This document shows positions 17,342 through 25,055 of a stretch of 36,073 nucleotides of DNA, piece by piece (position 1 is the stretch's first letter; each line of letters starts with the position of its first letter). Below the pieces are notes generated by a model. That model saw only the letters and a list, made by a program, of their open reading frames with translations, did not search any database and was not told the origin of the DNA. Both the position numbers and the translations under genes were made by a program. Origin of the DNA: Actinomyces oris (lineage in GTDB: Bacteria; Actinomycetota; Actinomycetes; Actinomycetales; Actinomycetaceae); NCBI RefSeq assembly GCF_001937665.1, contig NZ_MSKL01000008.1, positions 1 through 36,073 on the forward strand, read 5' to 3'.

Positions 17342-18097
17342 CTACCGCGGCTGGACGAGCCCGGTGGTCAGCGCATAGATGACGAGCTCGACCCGGTTGC
17401 GGCAGCCGGTCTTGCCCAGGATCGTCTTGACATGAGACTTGACCGTCGACTCGGCAACATGGAGCCGCTCACCGATCCGGGCGTTGCTCAGCCCCTGGCA
17501 CACCAGGGCGAGCACGGCGTCCTCCCGACCGGTGAGAGCCTCGTAAGGTCCCGACGGCGCCCCCACAACGGGCACGGCCCCATCAGTCGGTGCCGACGGG
17601 GAGGCCGACGACGGCGGGGCACCAGGTCCGGTACCTGCGTCAAGGTGCGCCAGAACGGTTCCGGTGACGGCCGGATCCAGCCAGGACCCTCTGCCGGCGA
17701 CGACACGGATCGCCTCCAGCAGGGTCGCCGGCTCGGCGTCCTTGAGGAGGAAGCCGTGGGCGCCTGCACCCAGCGAGGCCAGGACGAGGTCGTCATCATC
17801 GAAGGTGGTCAGGACCAGGACCCGCAACGAGGCAGTGGCCGGTGCGGCACGCAGCTCGCGAATGGCACTGACCCCGTCCAGGACCGGCATCCGCAGATCC
17901 ATGAGCACAAGGTCGGCCCCTCCGTGGGGACCGGTGGCTCGAGCGGTCAAACCCTCGACGGCCTGACGCCCGTTGACGGCCTCCAGAACCACCTCCATGT
18001 CGGGCTGTGCGGCCACGAGAGCGCTGAAGGCACTGACCAGCAGCGGCTGATCGTCGACAACAGCCACCCTGATCGCACCGGTCGTACTGAGTGTCAT
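17342..18097 (-). CDS. NarL/LuxR-family response regulator
   Basis: A 251-residue DNA-binding regulator, partner of the overlapping kinase. The receiver domain opens IRVAVVDDQPLLVSAF (acidic pair at 15-16). The phosphoacceptor is Asp67 in LVLMDLRMP, followed by LTTFDDD and FLLKDA as the switch Thr and conserved Lys. An Ala/Pro/Ser-rich linker (about residues 160-190) is longer than usual. The C-terminal LuxR-type helix-turn-helix reads LTGREDAVLALVCQGLSNARIGERLHVAESTVKSHVKTILGKTG. The ATG at 18097 overlaps the kinase stop by 4 bases (ATGA). It probably activates the downstream ABC genes, and perhaps its own operon, in response to whatever the kinase senses. Confidence 0.92.
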   Translation of the reverse strand: MTLSTTGAIRVAVVDDQPLLVSAFSALVAAQPDMEVVLEAVNGRQAVEGLTARATGPHGGADLVLMDLRMPVLDGVSAIRELRAAPATASLRVLVLTTFDDDDLVLASLGAGAHGFLLKDAEPATLLEAIRVVAGRGSWLDPAVTGTVLAHLDAGTGPGAPPSSASPSAPTDGAVPVVGAPSGPYEALTGREDAVLALVCQGLSNARIGERLHVAESTVKSHVKTILGKTGCRNRVELVIYALTTGLVQPR

Positions 18098-19482
18098 CTG
18101 GACTCTCCTGATCCTGTCTCGCCGGCCGTCGTGGCGCTCGCGGGCAGCTCGAGCGGTGCCACGGGGAAGTCGACGTCGATGGTGAAGACTCTGCGGTCCT
18201 CGCCGTTGTGGACGCCGTGGGTCATGGTTCCGCCTACGAGCCTGAGCCGCTCCTCGAGGCCGACGAGCCCGCTGCCGCCGAAGGGGGAGTGCTCTGCGAC
18301 GTTGGGCACCGGGTTTGCGACGTGAAGGTGGCAGGACTCCTGTGACAGTGTCAGGCTCAGCTCGATCTGGCCGGTTCCGTGCCTGACGGCGTTGGTGAGA
18401 GTCTCTCCCACGAGCCGCACGAGGGTAAGACGCTGTATCGCCGACCACGCCGAGTTGCAGCGGTCCAGGACCTCCGGTTCCGGAAGCGCGGCGCTGATCC
18501 GGCTGCCTGAGCTGCGGGTGGTCGCGATAAGGGCCGGGATGGTCCGTAGGTCCGCCAAGGGAGTGATCTCGCCGGCGTCGGAGCGCAGGACGGAGACGAG
18601 CTGGCGCACGGAGGCCAGGGAGGCATCAGCCGTGTCGCGCACCGTGGTCAGGGTGCTGCGCAGCCGTTCCTCACCGCCCAGGGCGAGTCCGGTGGCGGCC
18701 TGCACCTTGATCGTGGTGAGGCTGTGCCCCACGAGGTCGTGGAGCTCTCGGGCCAGGCTGAGGCGCTCGGCCGCAACCGCCTGGGCCGCTGCGATGCCGA
18801 CGTCGAGGGCCTGGTTCTCGGCGATCCGGCGCCGGGAGGAGGCCAGCAGGTAGGTGAGTACCACGGCACCGACGAAGACCAGGCTGGTGAGCGTGCGGGC
18901 GACCAGGATGGCTTCGTTCCAGCCGCCGCTTGTCGTCTGGTCGCCACCTGATTCATAGGGCCGGATGTAAGAGGCCAAGGTGACGGGGTTGACCAGGGCG
19001 CCGGCCAGAGCCAGCAGGAGTGCCGCCGTGCCCCAGCGCCGGTCGGGCTCCCAGCGGGTGATGGTGTAGAGACTGGTGATGGCCGTGGCGATGATCGGGT
19101 TGAGGCCGAGGTTGACGGGGGAGAGGGCCACGAGGACCGCATAGGCCGCGAGCAGGGCGTAGGTCGCGATGAAGGAGGCACGCAGGAAGCGAAGCCTGCC
19201 GAACTGCGTCAGCGCCAGCGCCAGGCACAGGGCGAAGTCCGCAACATAGACGGCGTAGCCGCCGTAGCGCAGGATGAAGGTGACCGACTCCAGAGCGAAG
19301 GCGAGGAAGACGGTCCCCAGGGCGAGATCCACGACCGGGATCGAGTAGTGTGCCCAGCGACCTCCTCGTCCCGGCACCGTGCGGTGACGGGCCTGCCAGT
19401 CGTAGGCCGCTGACAGACTCGCTGTCGTCGGCAGCACCGCGCTGCGGGCCGTCGCGCCCGGTTGGCCGTCTCGATCAGCCAT
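18094..19482 (-). CDS. Sensor histidine kinase (HisKA_3 / NarL-type)
   Basis: A 462-residue membrane kinase. Residues about 48-215 contain five to six hydrophobic spans with short loops and no large extracellular sensor domain, as in intramembrane-sensing kinases. The dimerisation and phosphoacceptor helix is RLSLARELHDLVGHSLTTIKVQA, with phospho-His at 248. The ATPase part has the N-box-like LVGETLTNAVRHGTG and the G-box GGSGLVGLEERLRLVGG. It overlaps the upstream DUF3866 gene by 8 bases and the regulator gene by 4, so all three should be co-translated. The kinase type, lack of an extracellular domain and downstream BcrA-like transporter suggest sensing of a membrane-active compound. The ligand cannot be read from sequence. 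Confidence 0.9.
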   Translation of the reverse strand: MADRDGQPGATARSAVLPTTASLSAAYDWQARHRTVPGRGGRWAHYSIPVVDLALGTVFLAFALESVTFILRYGGYAVYVADFALCLALALTQFGRLRFLRASFIATYALLAAYAVLVALSPVNLGLNPIIATAITSLYTITRWEPDRRWGTAALLLALAGALVNPVTLASYIRPYESGGDQTTSGGWNEAILVARTLTSLVFVGAVVLTYLLASSRRRIAENQALDVGIAAAQAVAAERLSLARELHDLVGHSLTTIKVQAATGLALGGEERLRSTLTTVRDTADASLASVRQLVSVLRSDAGEITPLADLRTIPALIATTRSSGSRISAALPEPEVLDRCNSAWSAIQRLTLVRLVGETLTNAVRHGTGQIELSLTLSQESCHLHVANPVPNVAEHSPFGGSGLVGLEERLRLVGGTMTHGVHNGEDRRVFTIDVDFPVAPLELPASATTAGETGSGESR

Positions 19483-20647
19483 GTGCCGTTCCTTCGTCAA
19501 GGATCTGGCGCGCGTGGCGACCGGCCGCCGCTGCGGCGATGAAGGCGGCTGCATCCTCATCCAAACCTCGTCGCATGGTGGACAGCCTGACCCCGGTCTG
19601 CGCCTCCGCCTCCCGCAGCAGCTCCAGGAGCCCGTCAGCGGGGACCTCAACGAGTCGGTGCTGCCCGGCGCCCGGCCGGGGCGCGCACAAGGCCTCGGCC
19701 TCCTGACGCACCTGTGCCCCCAGTGGCCCCTCCAGGTCGGGGACGACGATGTCGGCCCCCGCCAGTGCGACTCGTCCGTAAGCCGTCATCGAGTGGTGGG
19801 ACACGCCCCGGTGGCGGGCGCGGGCATCGGCCTGGGAAACACGCAGGCAGGCCACCGGGCGCCCACCCAGCGTGGCGATGGCGTTGACCGCGTCCCCGCA
19901 GGCCACGCCGGAGAAGCCCCAGGGCGTCTCCGTGCCCAGATTCCCGGGCCCCTGGATGACGACGGCGGCGTCGGCGCGCAGGACGTGCCGGGCTGCCAGG
20001 AGCGCGTTGTGGATGCTGACCGCCTCAATGTCACCGCCCCAGGCCTGCCCGGCCGTGATGGTCCCGGTCAGCCACCCGGCCTGGCTCAGGGCGGCAACGA
20101 CACGTGAGTAGGCCAGGGGCAGGGCCCCGCCGTCGGTCATGATGTAGGCGACTCGTGGCTGCTCCTGGCTGTCGGGGGAGCGCAGCCCGGCGAGCACCGC
20201 CGGCAGGCTCGAGTGCAGGTCGGCCACCACCACCGGCATCCGCTCCAGATGGAGGCTGCCGATCGGCTGGGACAGCAGGCCGTGGTGGGCCGTGCCCTGC
20301 TCGTCAACGCCGGTGACCATCACCTGGTCCGGCATGTAGCGGGCCTTGACGAGGTGCCCCTCGCGCGGAGGATCGGGGGGCAGGACGTCGAGGCGAGAGC
20401 TGACCATGGCGTGCCCGCCCGTGCCCAGGGCGCGGTCGAGGGCTGAGACCTCCAGCCTCACCCGCTCGGCGGCGCCGGGCAGCCCGGTGAGGGCCTCGTA
20501 GGCGACCGCGCGGATCCGCTGGCCGGGCAGCAGGCCGTCCGCACCATTCGGGGCTCCGACGATCTCCACGTCCAGCTCGGCGCAGGATCGCCCCGCGGGT
20601 CCCCATGCCGTCCTGGTCCCGGTCACTACGCCATCGCGCCACATCAT
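19475..20647 (-). CDS. DUF3866 family protein
   Basis: A 390-residue soluble protein of a conserved actinobacterial family with no known function. Family blocks visible are GTGGHAMV, PPREGHLVKARYMPDQVMV.GVDEQ, MPVVVADLHSSLPAVLAGLR, AYIMTDGGALPLAYS and VVIQGPGNLGTETPWGFSG. Short Gly-rich and Asp/His motifs suggest a catalytic or ligand-binding protein, but no enzyme class can be named. There is no signal peptide. The start is the ATG at 20647; a TAGTCT hexamer lies 6 bases upstream with no ribosome site, so the mRNA is probably leaderless. An in-frame ATG directly after it is equivalent. It is divergent from pafB across 68 bases and overlaps the kinase gene by 8 bases, which ties it to the two-component system at least in expression. 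Confidence 0.85.
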   Translation of the reverse strand: MMWRDGVVTGTRTAWGPAGRSCAELDVEIVGAPNGADGLLPGQRIRAVAYEALTGLPGAAERVRLEVSALDRALGTGGHAMVSSRLDVLPPDPPREGHLVKARYMPDQVMVTGVDEQGTAHHGLLSQPIGSLHLERMPVVVADLHSSLPAVLAGLRSPDSQEQPRVAYIMTDGGALPLAYSRVVAALSQAGWLTGTITAGQAWGGDIEAVSIHNALLAARHVLRADAAVVIQGPGNLGTETPWGFSGVACGDAVNAIATLGGRPVACLRVSQADARARHRGVSHHSMTAYGRVALAGADIVVPDLEGPLGAQVRQEAEALCAPRPGAGQHRLVEVPADGLLELLREAEAQTGVRLSTMRRGLDEDAAAFIAAAAAGRHARQILDEGTAHG

Positions 20648-20715
20648 GGCGGCAGACTATCCGGGCGCGCGCGTCACCAGCCGCAGGCCACCGGATTCTC
20701 CTAGGCTGGGGCACC
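20648..20715. promoter_or_regulatory. Divergent promoter region between the DUF3866 gene and pafB
   Basis: The 68-base gap carries two face-away -10-like hexamers: minus-strand TAGTCT (20654-20659), 6 bases before the DUF3866 ATG, and plus-strand TAGGCT (20702-20707), 8 bases before the pafB GTG. Neither gene has a clear ribosome site, so both transcripts look leaderless. With the -10 elements only 42 bases apart, the -35 regions must overlap, so one bound factor could affect both directions. Confidence 0.5.
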
Positions 20716-21753
20716 GTGAGCCAGCCGACCCGTAGCACCGAGGAGCGCCTGGTGAGCCTTCTGCTCACCTTGCGCAACACCACCACCGGTCTCAGTGCCG
20801 AGGAGCTCGTGGCCAGTGTGCCGGGATACGGCTTAGCGGACCCCTCCACCAATCCGCTCTCGGCTCGCCGCAAGTTCGAGCGGGACAAGGACACGCTGCG
20901 CGAGCTCGGTATCGAGGTGACCACCACAGGACGCTCCGAGGAGCCCCGGTACCGGATCGTCGAGGAGGACTACACCCTGCCCGCGCTGCATCTGAGCGCC
21001 GAGCAGGCCGCCTGTCTGAGCCTGGCGGCCTCCGCCTGGCGCGACGGTGGTCTTCCCGCCACGGCCAGGAGGGCCCTGACCAAGCTGCGCGCCGTGAGCG
21101 AGGGGCCGACCGGGGGCAGCTCCACCGGCCTACCGGTTCTCACTGCGGACCTGTCCGGTGAGGAGATTCCCGAGGAGCTCATCACCGCGGTCGACGAGCG
21201 CCGCCTGGTCACCTTCGACTACGTCTCCGCCCGCTCGGGCAGCACCCGGGCCCGGACCGTCGAGCCGCATCACCTGCGCCTGGCTGAGGGCGCCTGGTAC
21301 CTCGACGCCGTCGAACCCGCCGGTCCCCACAGTCTGAACGACAGCAAGACACCAGAGGAACCGGCAGGAACCGCCGGCAGGCTGCTTACCTTCCGCCTGG
21401 CCCGTATCACCGGGACAGTCACCGTCCATGAGCGCCCCGGAGCCTTCACCCGGCTTCCCACCAAGGCACCCAGCCGCCGGCGCGCGCTGCTCGCCGCCCT
21501 GCCAGGGCGGGCCCTGGGACTGCGTCTGGCAGGGGCCCACCTCGACCCGGCTCAGGACCCACCGGCAGACCTGCCCACGCACCTGGAGGGCCGCGATCTC
21601 ATCGCCGTGGAGTATGAGGATTCCTTCTCCTTCGCCGGGACCGTGGCCGCTCTTGGCGACGCAGTCGTCGTCCTCGCCCCCGACTCCTTGCGCCGGGCGG
21701 TCCTGTCCCACCTGCGAGGCGCGGCCGGACTGACGGCACCGGAGGGGGAGTGA
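20716..21753 (+). CDS. pafB: WYL-domain transcriptional regulator PafB
   Basis: A 345-residue regulator with an N-terminal winged helix-turn-helix (TEERLVSLLLTLRNTTTGLSAEELV... RRKFERDKDTLRELGIEV) and a C-terminal WYL domain (VTFDYVSARSGSTRARTVEPHHLRLAEGAWYLDAV). In mycobacteria PafB and PafC form a heterodimer that activates RecA-independent DNA-damage genes. The GTG at 20716 gives the family N-terminus; TAGGCT 8 bases upstream suggests near-leaderless transcription. pafC follows with a 4-base overlap. The order pafB-pafC-tatA-tatC...helY equals the mycobacterial locus. However, the pafA ligase gene that precedes pafB there is replaced here by the divergent DUF3866 gene. Confidence 0.93.
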   Translation: MSQPTRSTEERLVSLLLTLRNTTTGLSAEELVASVPGYGLADPSTNPLSARRKFERDKDTLRELGIEVTTTGRSEEPRYRIVEEDYTLPALHLSAEQAACLSLAASAWRDGGLPATARRALTKLRAVSEGPTGGSSTGLPVLTADLSGEEIPEELITAVDERRLVTFDYVSARSGSTRARTVEPHHLRLAEGAWYLDAVEPAGPHSLNDSKTPEEPAGTAGRLLTFRLARITGTVTVHERPGAFTRLPTKAPSRRRALLAALPGRALGLRLAGAHLDPAQDPPADLPTHLEGRDLIAVEYEDSFSFAGTVAALGDAVVVLAPDSLRRAVLSHLRGAAGLTAPEGE

Positions 21754-22772
21754 CGATGGCGCGCGCATCCGCCTCCGACCAGCTCACGCGACTGCTCGCC
21801 CTGCCCGCCTGGGTCGCGGACCACCCCGGCGTGACCGTCACCGAGGCCGCCGAGCACTTCGGCGTGCCCCCGGCCGTCATTGAGCGCGACGTCAACACGC
21901 TGTGGGTCTCCGGATTGCCCGGCGGCATGCACGGGGACCTCGTGGACTTCGACGCCTCGGACTTCGAGGCCGGGCGCCTGCGCCTGTCCGAACCACTGGG
22001 ACTGGACCGCCCGGTTCGCCTCACCCGGCAGGAAGCGATCTCTCTGCTCATGGCGCTCAGGGTGCTCGCCGACCTCCTGGCCGACGACGAAGCCTCCGCA
22101 CCCGTGATCGCCTCCACCCAGCAGGCGGTGACCGCCCTGCTCACCTCAGGCGCCTCCGACGACGACTCCGACGCACACGTCGATCCGGGATCCGTCACCT
22201 CCACCGGCCCGGGCCTGGAGCACGCCGGCCGCACGAGGAATATGCCCCGAGTTCTTGCCGCTGTGCGCTCCGCTCTGCGGGACAGGCGCCGTCTCCACCT
22301 GGTCTATGTCTCCGCCACTGACACCCCCTCGGAGCGAGACGTCGATCCCATCACACTGGAAAGTGATGGATCACATATGAGGCTGGTGGGCTGGTGCCTC
22401 AGCGCGAAGGCCGAGCGCAGCTTCCGCCTGGACCGGATCACATCGATCACAGTGCTCGACACCCCTTCCGTGCGGCATCGCGCCTCACGTAGAACGAAGC
22501 AGACTGCGGCCGATCACTCCGCGGGGGACAGACCTCGCGCCACGCTGGTCCTGCATCCGACGGGCCGCTGGCTGGCGGAGCAGATCCCGTGCGTCTTCCA
22601 GGAGGAGACCGCAGACGGCAGCCTCAGGGTTGTCGTTGAGGGACGCGACCGCGCCTGGCTCATCGGCCTGGTTCTCTCAGCGGGTCGTCATCTTGTGACG
22701 GTGGAGCCCCCGGATCTCGCCCAGGAGGCCGCCGCAGCAGCCAAACAGGCTCTGGCCTCATATAACTGCTGA
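21750..22772 (+). CDS. pafC: WYL-domain transcriptional regulator PafC
   Basis: A 340-residue partner of PafB. The N-terminal helix-turn-helix (LTRLLALPAWVADHPGVTVTEAAEHFGVPPAVIERDVNTLWVSGLPG) is followed by a WYL domain (RRRLHLVYVSATDTPSERDVDPITLESDGSHMRLVGWC) and a WCX-like C-terminus with ATLVLHPTGRWLAEQIP. The GTG at 21750 overlaps the pafB stop in a GTGA; the ATG at 21756 is an equally good start, and both share the purine run 21741-21750. A lower-complexity Asp/Ser/Ala insert (about residues 125-160) separates the two domains. It should act with PafB in the DNA-damage response, as shown for mycobacterial homologues. 111 bases with a promoter for tatA follow. Confidence 0.93.
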   Translation: MTMARASASDQLTRLLALPAWVADHPGVTVTEAAEHFGVPPAVIERDVNTLWVSGLPGGMHGDLVDFDASDFEAGRLRLSEPLGLDRPVRLTRQEAISLLMALRVLADLLADDEASAPVIASTQQAVTALLTSGASDDDSDAHVDPGSVTSTGPGLEHAGRTRNMPRVLAAVRSALRDRRRLHLVYVSATDTPSERDVDPITLESDGSHMRLVGWCLSAKAERSFRLDRITSITVLDTPSVRHRASRRTKQTAADHSAGDRPRATLVLHPTGRWLAEQIPCVFQEETADGSLRVVVEGRDRAWLIGLVLSAGRHLVTVEPPDLAQEAAAAAKQALASYNC

Positions 22773-22838
22773 GCCCTGCCCCGTCCGCCTTGGGGAGAAC
22801 CGCCAGGGCCGCCGTTCTGAGGCGCCGGCCCGGGAGGC

Positions 22839-22844
22839 TACACT
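22839..22844 (+). promoter_or_regulatory. tatA: Predicted -10 element of the tatA promoter
   Basis: TACACT at 22839-22844, with a weak TTCTGA (22815-22820) as a possible -35 at 18 bases, would start transcription near 22851. That leaves a leader of about 33 bases containing AAGGAG before the GTG. It lets the tat genes be made independently of pafBC. Confidence 0.45.
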
Positions 22845-22883
22845 CAGCCCGTATCGATAGCCCCTACCACAAGGAGCAGCGCC

Positions 22884-23144
22884 GTGAACCTCTTTAAGCC
22901 GTCGCACATCATCTTCCTGCTCATCGTCGTCATTCTGCTGTTCGGCTACAGGAAGCTGCCTGACATCGCCCGCAGCGTGGGCCAGTCCATGAAGGTCTTC
23001 AAGAAGGAGGTCAAGGAGCTGCGCGACGACGACTCCAAGGACTCCCAGGCTCAGATCCAGCAGCCGCAGGAGGGCACCTACTACACCGAGCCCACCCAGG
23101 ACGGTCAGACCGCTCAGAGCGCCGAGGGTTCATCCCAGAAATGA
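22884..23144 (+). CDS. tatA: Sec-independent protein translocase subunit TatA
   Basis: An 86-residue membrane protein that forms the channel-like part of the twin-arginine export system. A single N-terminal span (PSHIIFLLIVVILLFGYRKLPDIA) is followed by the amphipathic helix RSVGQSMKVFKKEVKEL and a Gln/Ser-rich, acidic tail, the standard TatA plan. The Phe-Gly hinge after the span and the short tail favour TatA over TatB. The GTG start follows AAGGAG with good spacing. tatC is 45 bases downstream. Likely Tat clients could include the RR-bearing RibY lipoprotein in this window. Confidence 0.95.
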   Translation: MNLFKPSHIIFLLIVVILLFGYRKLPDIARSVGQSMKVFKKEVKELRDDDSKDSQAQIQQPQEGTYYTEPTQDGQTAQSAEGSSQK

Positions 23145-23189
23145 TGTCATCCGGCGAGAGCCGGTGACCCGCAGACGAAGGAGGCCGCG

Positions 23190-24011
23190 GTGCCCAAGCT
23201 CCCTCAGATCAAGCGATCGAGGCGCAGGGACAACCCTGAGGCGCGCATGTCCATCGGGGACCACCTGCGCGAGCTGCGCCAGCGTCTCTTCGTCTCCGCA
23301 GTAGGCGTCATGGTGATGACGGTCGTGGGCTATATGCTCTACGAACGCGCCTTCGCCCTCATCACCCGCCCCATTGAGCAGGCCAATGCCAAGGGCGCGA
23401 ATCTCACCCTGAACTTCGACACGATCCTGGCCTCCTTCGACATGAAGCTCGAGGTGTCGATCTGGCTGGGCGTCCTGCTGTCCTCACCTTTGTGGATGTA
23501 CGAGTTCTGGGCCTTCGTGGGACCGGGAATGACCCGTAAAGAGAAGGCCTACACCTGGGCCTATGGCGCAGCCGGTCTGTTTCTGTTCCTGGCCGGTGCG
23601 GCTCTGGGGATCTGGGTGATGCCTCATGCGGTTTCCATCCTCACCAGCTTCATCCCTGACGGCCCCACTGCCGGAGTGATCGGGGCAAACCTCTATCTCT
23701 CCTTCGTCATGAGGCTGGTCCTCGTCTTCGGCATCGCCTTCCTCCTGCCCGAGCTGCTCGTCGCCCTCAATATGCTTGGGCTCATGCAGGGAAAGACCAT
23801 GCTCAAAGGGTGGCGCTGGGCCATTGTGGGCATCGTCACCTTCATGGCGATTGCCAACCCGCTGCCGGATCCCTGGTCCATGGTCTTCATGTCCGTACCC
23901 ATCGCCGGCCTGTACTTCCTGGCCTGCTTCATCTCCATCACGCATGACAAACGGGTGGAGAGGAAACGCGCTGAGCTCGACGCCGAGCTCGAGGCCGCCC
24001 TGGCCGAGTAG
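23190..24011 (+). CDS. tatC: Sec-independent protein translocase subunit TatC
   Basis: A 273-residue, six-span membrane protein that recognises twin-arginine signal peptides. MSIGDHLRELRQRLFVSAVG is the conserved N-terminal signal-peptide-binding region. The SPLWMYEFWAFVGPGMTRKEK loop, the LYLSFVMRLVLVFGIAFLLPELLVALNMLGLM span pair and NPLPDPWSMVFMSVPIAGLYF are all diagnostic. The GTG at 23190 has AAGGAGG just upstream. A basic N-terminal tail of about 25 residues and an acidic C-terminal tail are normal for actinobacteria. No tatB is nearby; actinobacteria usually carry it elsewhere. Confidence 0.96.
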   Translation: MPKLPQIKRSRRRDNPEARMSIGDHLRELRQRLFVSAVGVMVMTVVGYMLYERAFALITRPIEQANAKGANLTLNFDTILASFDMKLEVSIWLGVLLSSPLWMYEFWAFVGPGMTRKEKAYTWAYGAAGLFLFLAGAALGIWVMPHAVSILTSFIPDGPTAGVIGANLYLSFVMRLVLVFGIAFLLPELLVALNMLGLMQGKTMLKGWRWAIVGIVTFMAIANPLPDPWSMVFMSVPIAGLYFLACFISITHDKRVERKRAELDAELEAALAE

Positions 24012-24061
24012 CCGGGACTATCAACCGGTTCCTGCCTGACTTATCACACCTGTTCCTTTTG

Positions 24062-25033
24062 ATGCGTATCGCTCTGCTGTCCAACCCCTCCTCGGGCCGA
24101 GGACGTCATGCGGCCGACGACGACGTCGCCCGCCGGCTCCTGACCGAAGCAGGCCATGAGGTCCTCCACGTCCGTGGCAGCTCCTACGAGCAGGCGCGTC
24201 GCGCGGGGCGGGCCCTCCTGGGCGACGGGCCGCACCGGAACGTCGAGGCACTGGTCGTCGTCGGCGGTGACGGCATGGTCCACCTGGGGGTGGACATCGT
24301 GGCCACGACGGGCGTGCCTCTGGGCATCGTGGCCACCGGCACCGGTAACGACATCGCCCGGCACTTCGGTCTGCCCAGCCGGGATGCGGCGGCCTCAGCC
24401 CGCCTCATCAACCGGGCGCTGTCCGGCGAGGGGGCAATCACGGCGGTGGACGCGATCTACGCCTCCCGCCCCGATGGCTCCTTGCTGGCCCCGCAGCGTC
24501 GCTGGTCACTGGCCGTGGTCAGCGCCGGGGTGGACGCCGCCGTCAACGCCCGCGCCAACACCCTTTCCTGGCCGGCCCGCGAGGGACGCTACGTGCGCGC
24601 CTTCACGGCCGAACTCGCAACGCTGGCGCCCTACGGATACCGGGTCACCACCGACGAGAGCACCTGGGAGGGGCCGGCGCTCCTGCTGGCGGTGGCCAAC
24701 ACCCGTTACGTCGGCGGTGGCATGGACCTGGCACCCCAGGCGGACCCCGCCGATGGCCTGCTGGAGGTGCTGCGCCTGGACCCCGTGGGCCGCGCCCACC
24801 TACTCACCCTCTTCCGCCGGCTCTTCCGCGGCACGCACCTGACTGACCCGGCCGTCCACGTGGAGCGCAGCCGCAGCGTCACCATTGAGGCGCTCGCTGA
24901 GAGAACCGGCCGCGACTGGGGGATGCGTCCGCCTCCTCATCCCTTCGCAGACGGAGAACCATTGGCCGAGCTGCCCCTGCGCCTCAAGGCGGTCCCCGAC
25001 GCCGTCCGGCTGCTCCTACCGGCTCAGGGTTGA
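24062..25033 (+). CDS. Diacylglycerol kinase-like lipid kinase (DAGK catalytic domain)
   Basis: A 323-residue kinase of the DAGK/sphingosine-kinase family. SNPSSGRG at the N-terminus, VVGGDGMVH (GGDG, residues 68-71) and GTGNDIARHFG (93-103) form the nucleotide-binding site; a C-terminal beta-sandwich part with NTRYVGGGMDLAPQADPADG follows. It probably phosphorylates diacylglycerol or a related lipid, recycling lipids for phosphatidylinositol or mannoside synthesis. The exact substrate is not evident. The ATG at 24062 gives a family-like start; a TTG directly before it is possible. There is no clear ribosome site. The 50-base gap after tatC is T-rich near the start. It sits between tatC and helY, where many actinobacteria place such a gene. 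Confidence 0.9.
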   Translation: MRIALLSNPSSGRGRHAADDDVARRLLTEAGHEVLHVRGSSYEQARRAGRALLGDGPHRNVEALVVVGGDGMVHLGVDIVATTGVPLGIVATGTGNDIARHFGLPSRDAAASARLINRALSGEGAITAVDAIYASRPDGSLLAPQRRWSLAVVSAGVDAAVNARANTLSWPAREGRYVRAFTAELATLAPYGYRVTTDESTWEGPALLLAVANTRYVGGGMDLAPQADPADGLLEVLRLDPVGRAHLLTLFRRLFRGTHLTDPAVHVERSRSVTIEALAERTGRDWGMRPPPHPFADGEPLAELPLRLKAVPDAVRLLLPAQG

Positions 25034-25042
25034 TCCAGCCCG

Positions 25043-25048
25043 TAGGGT
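25043..25048 (+). promoter_or_regulatory. helY: Predicted -10 element for leaderless helY
   Basis: TAGGGT lies 7 bases before the helY ATG and there is no strong ribosome site. This fits transcription starting at or one base before the start codon. The AGGG inside the hexamer could alternatively serve as a weak Shine-Dalgarno. Confidence 0.45.
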
Positions 25049-25055
25049 TGTTGCC

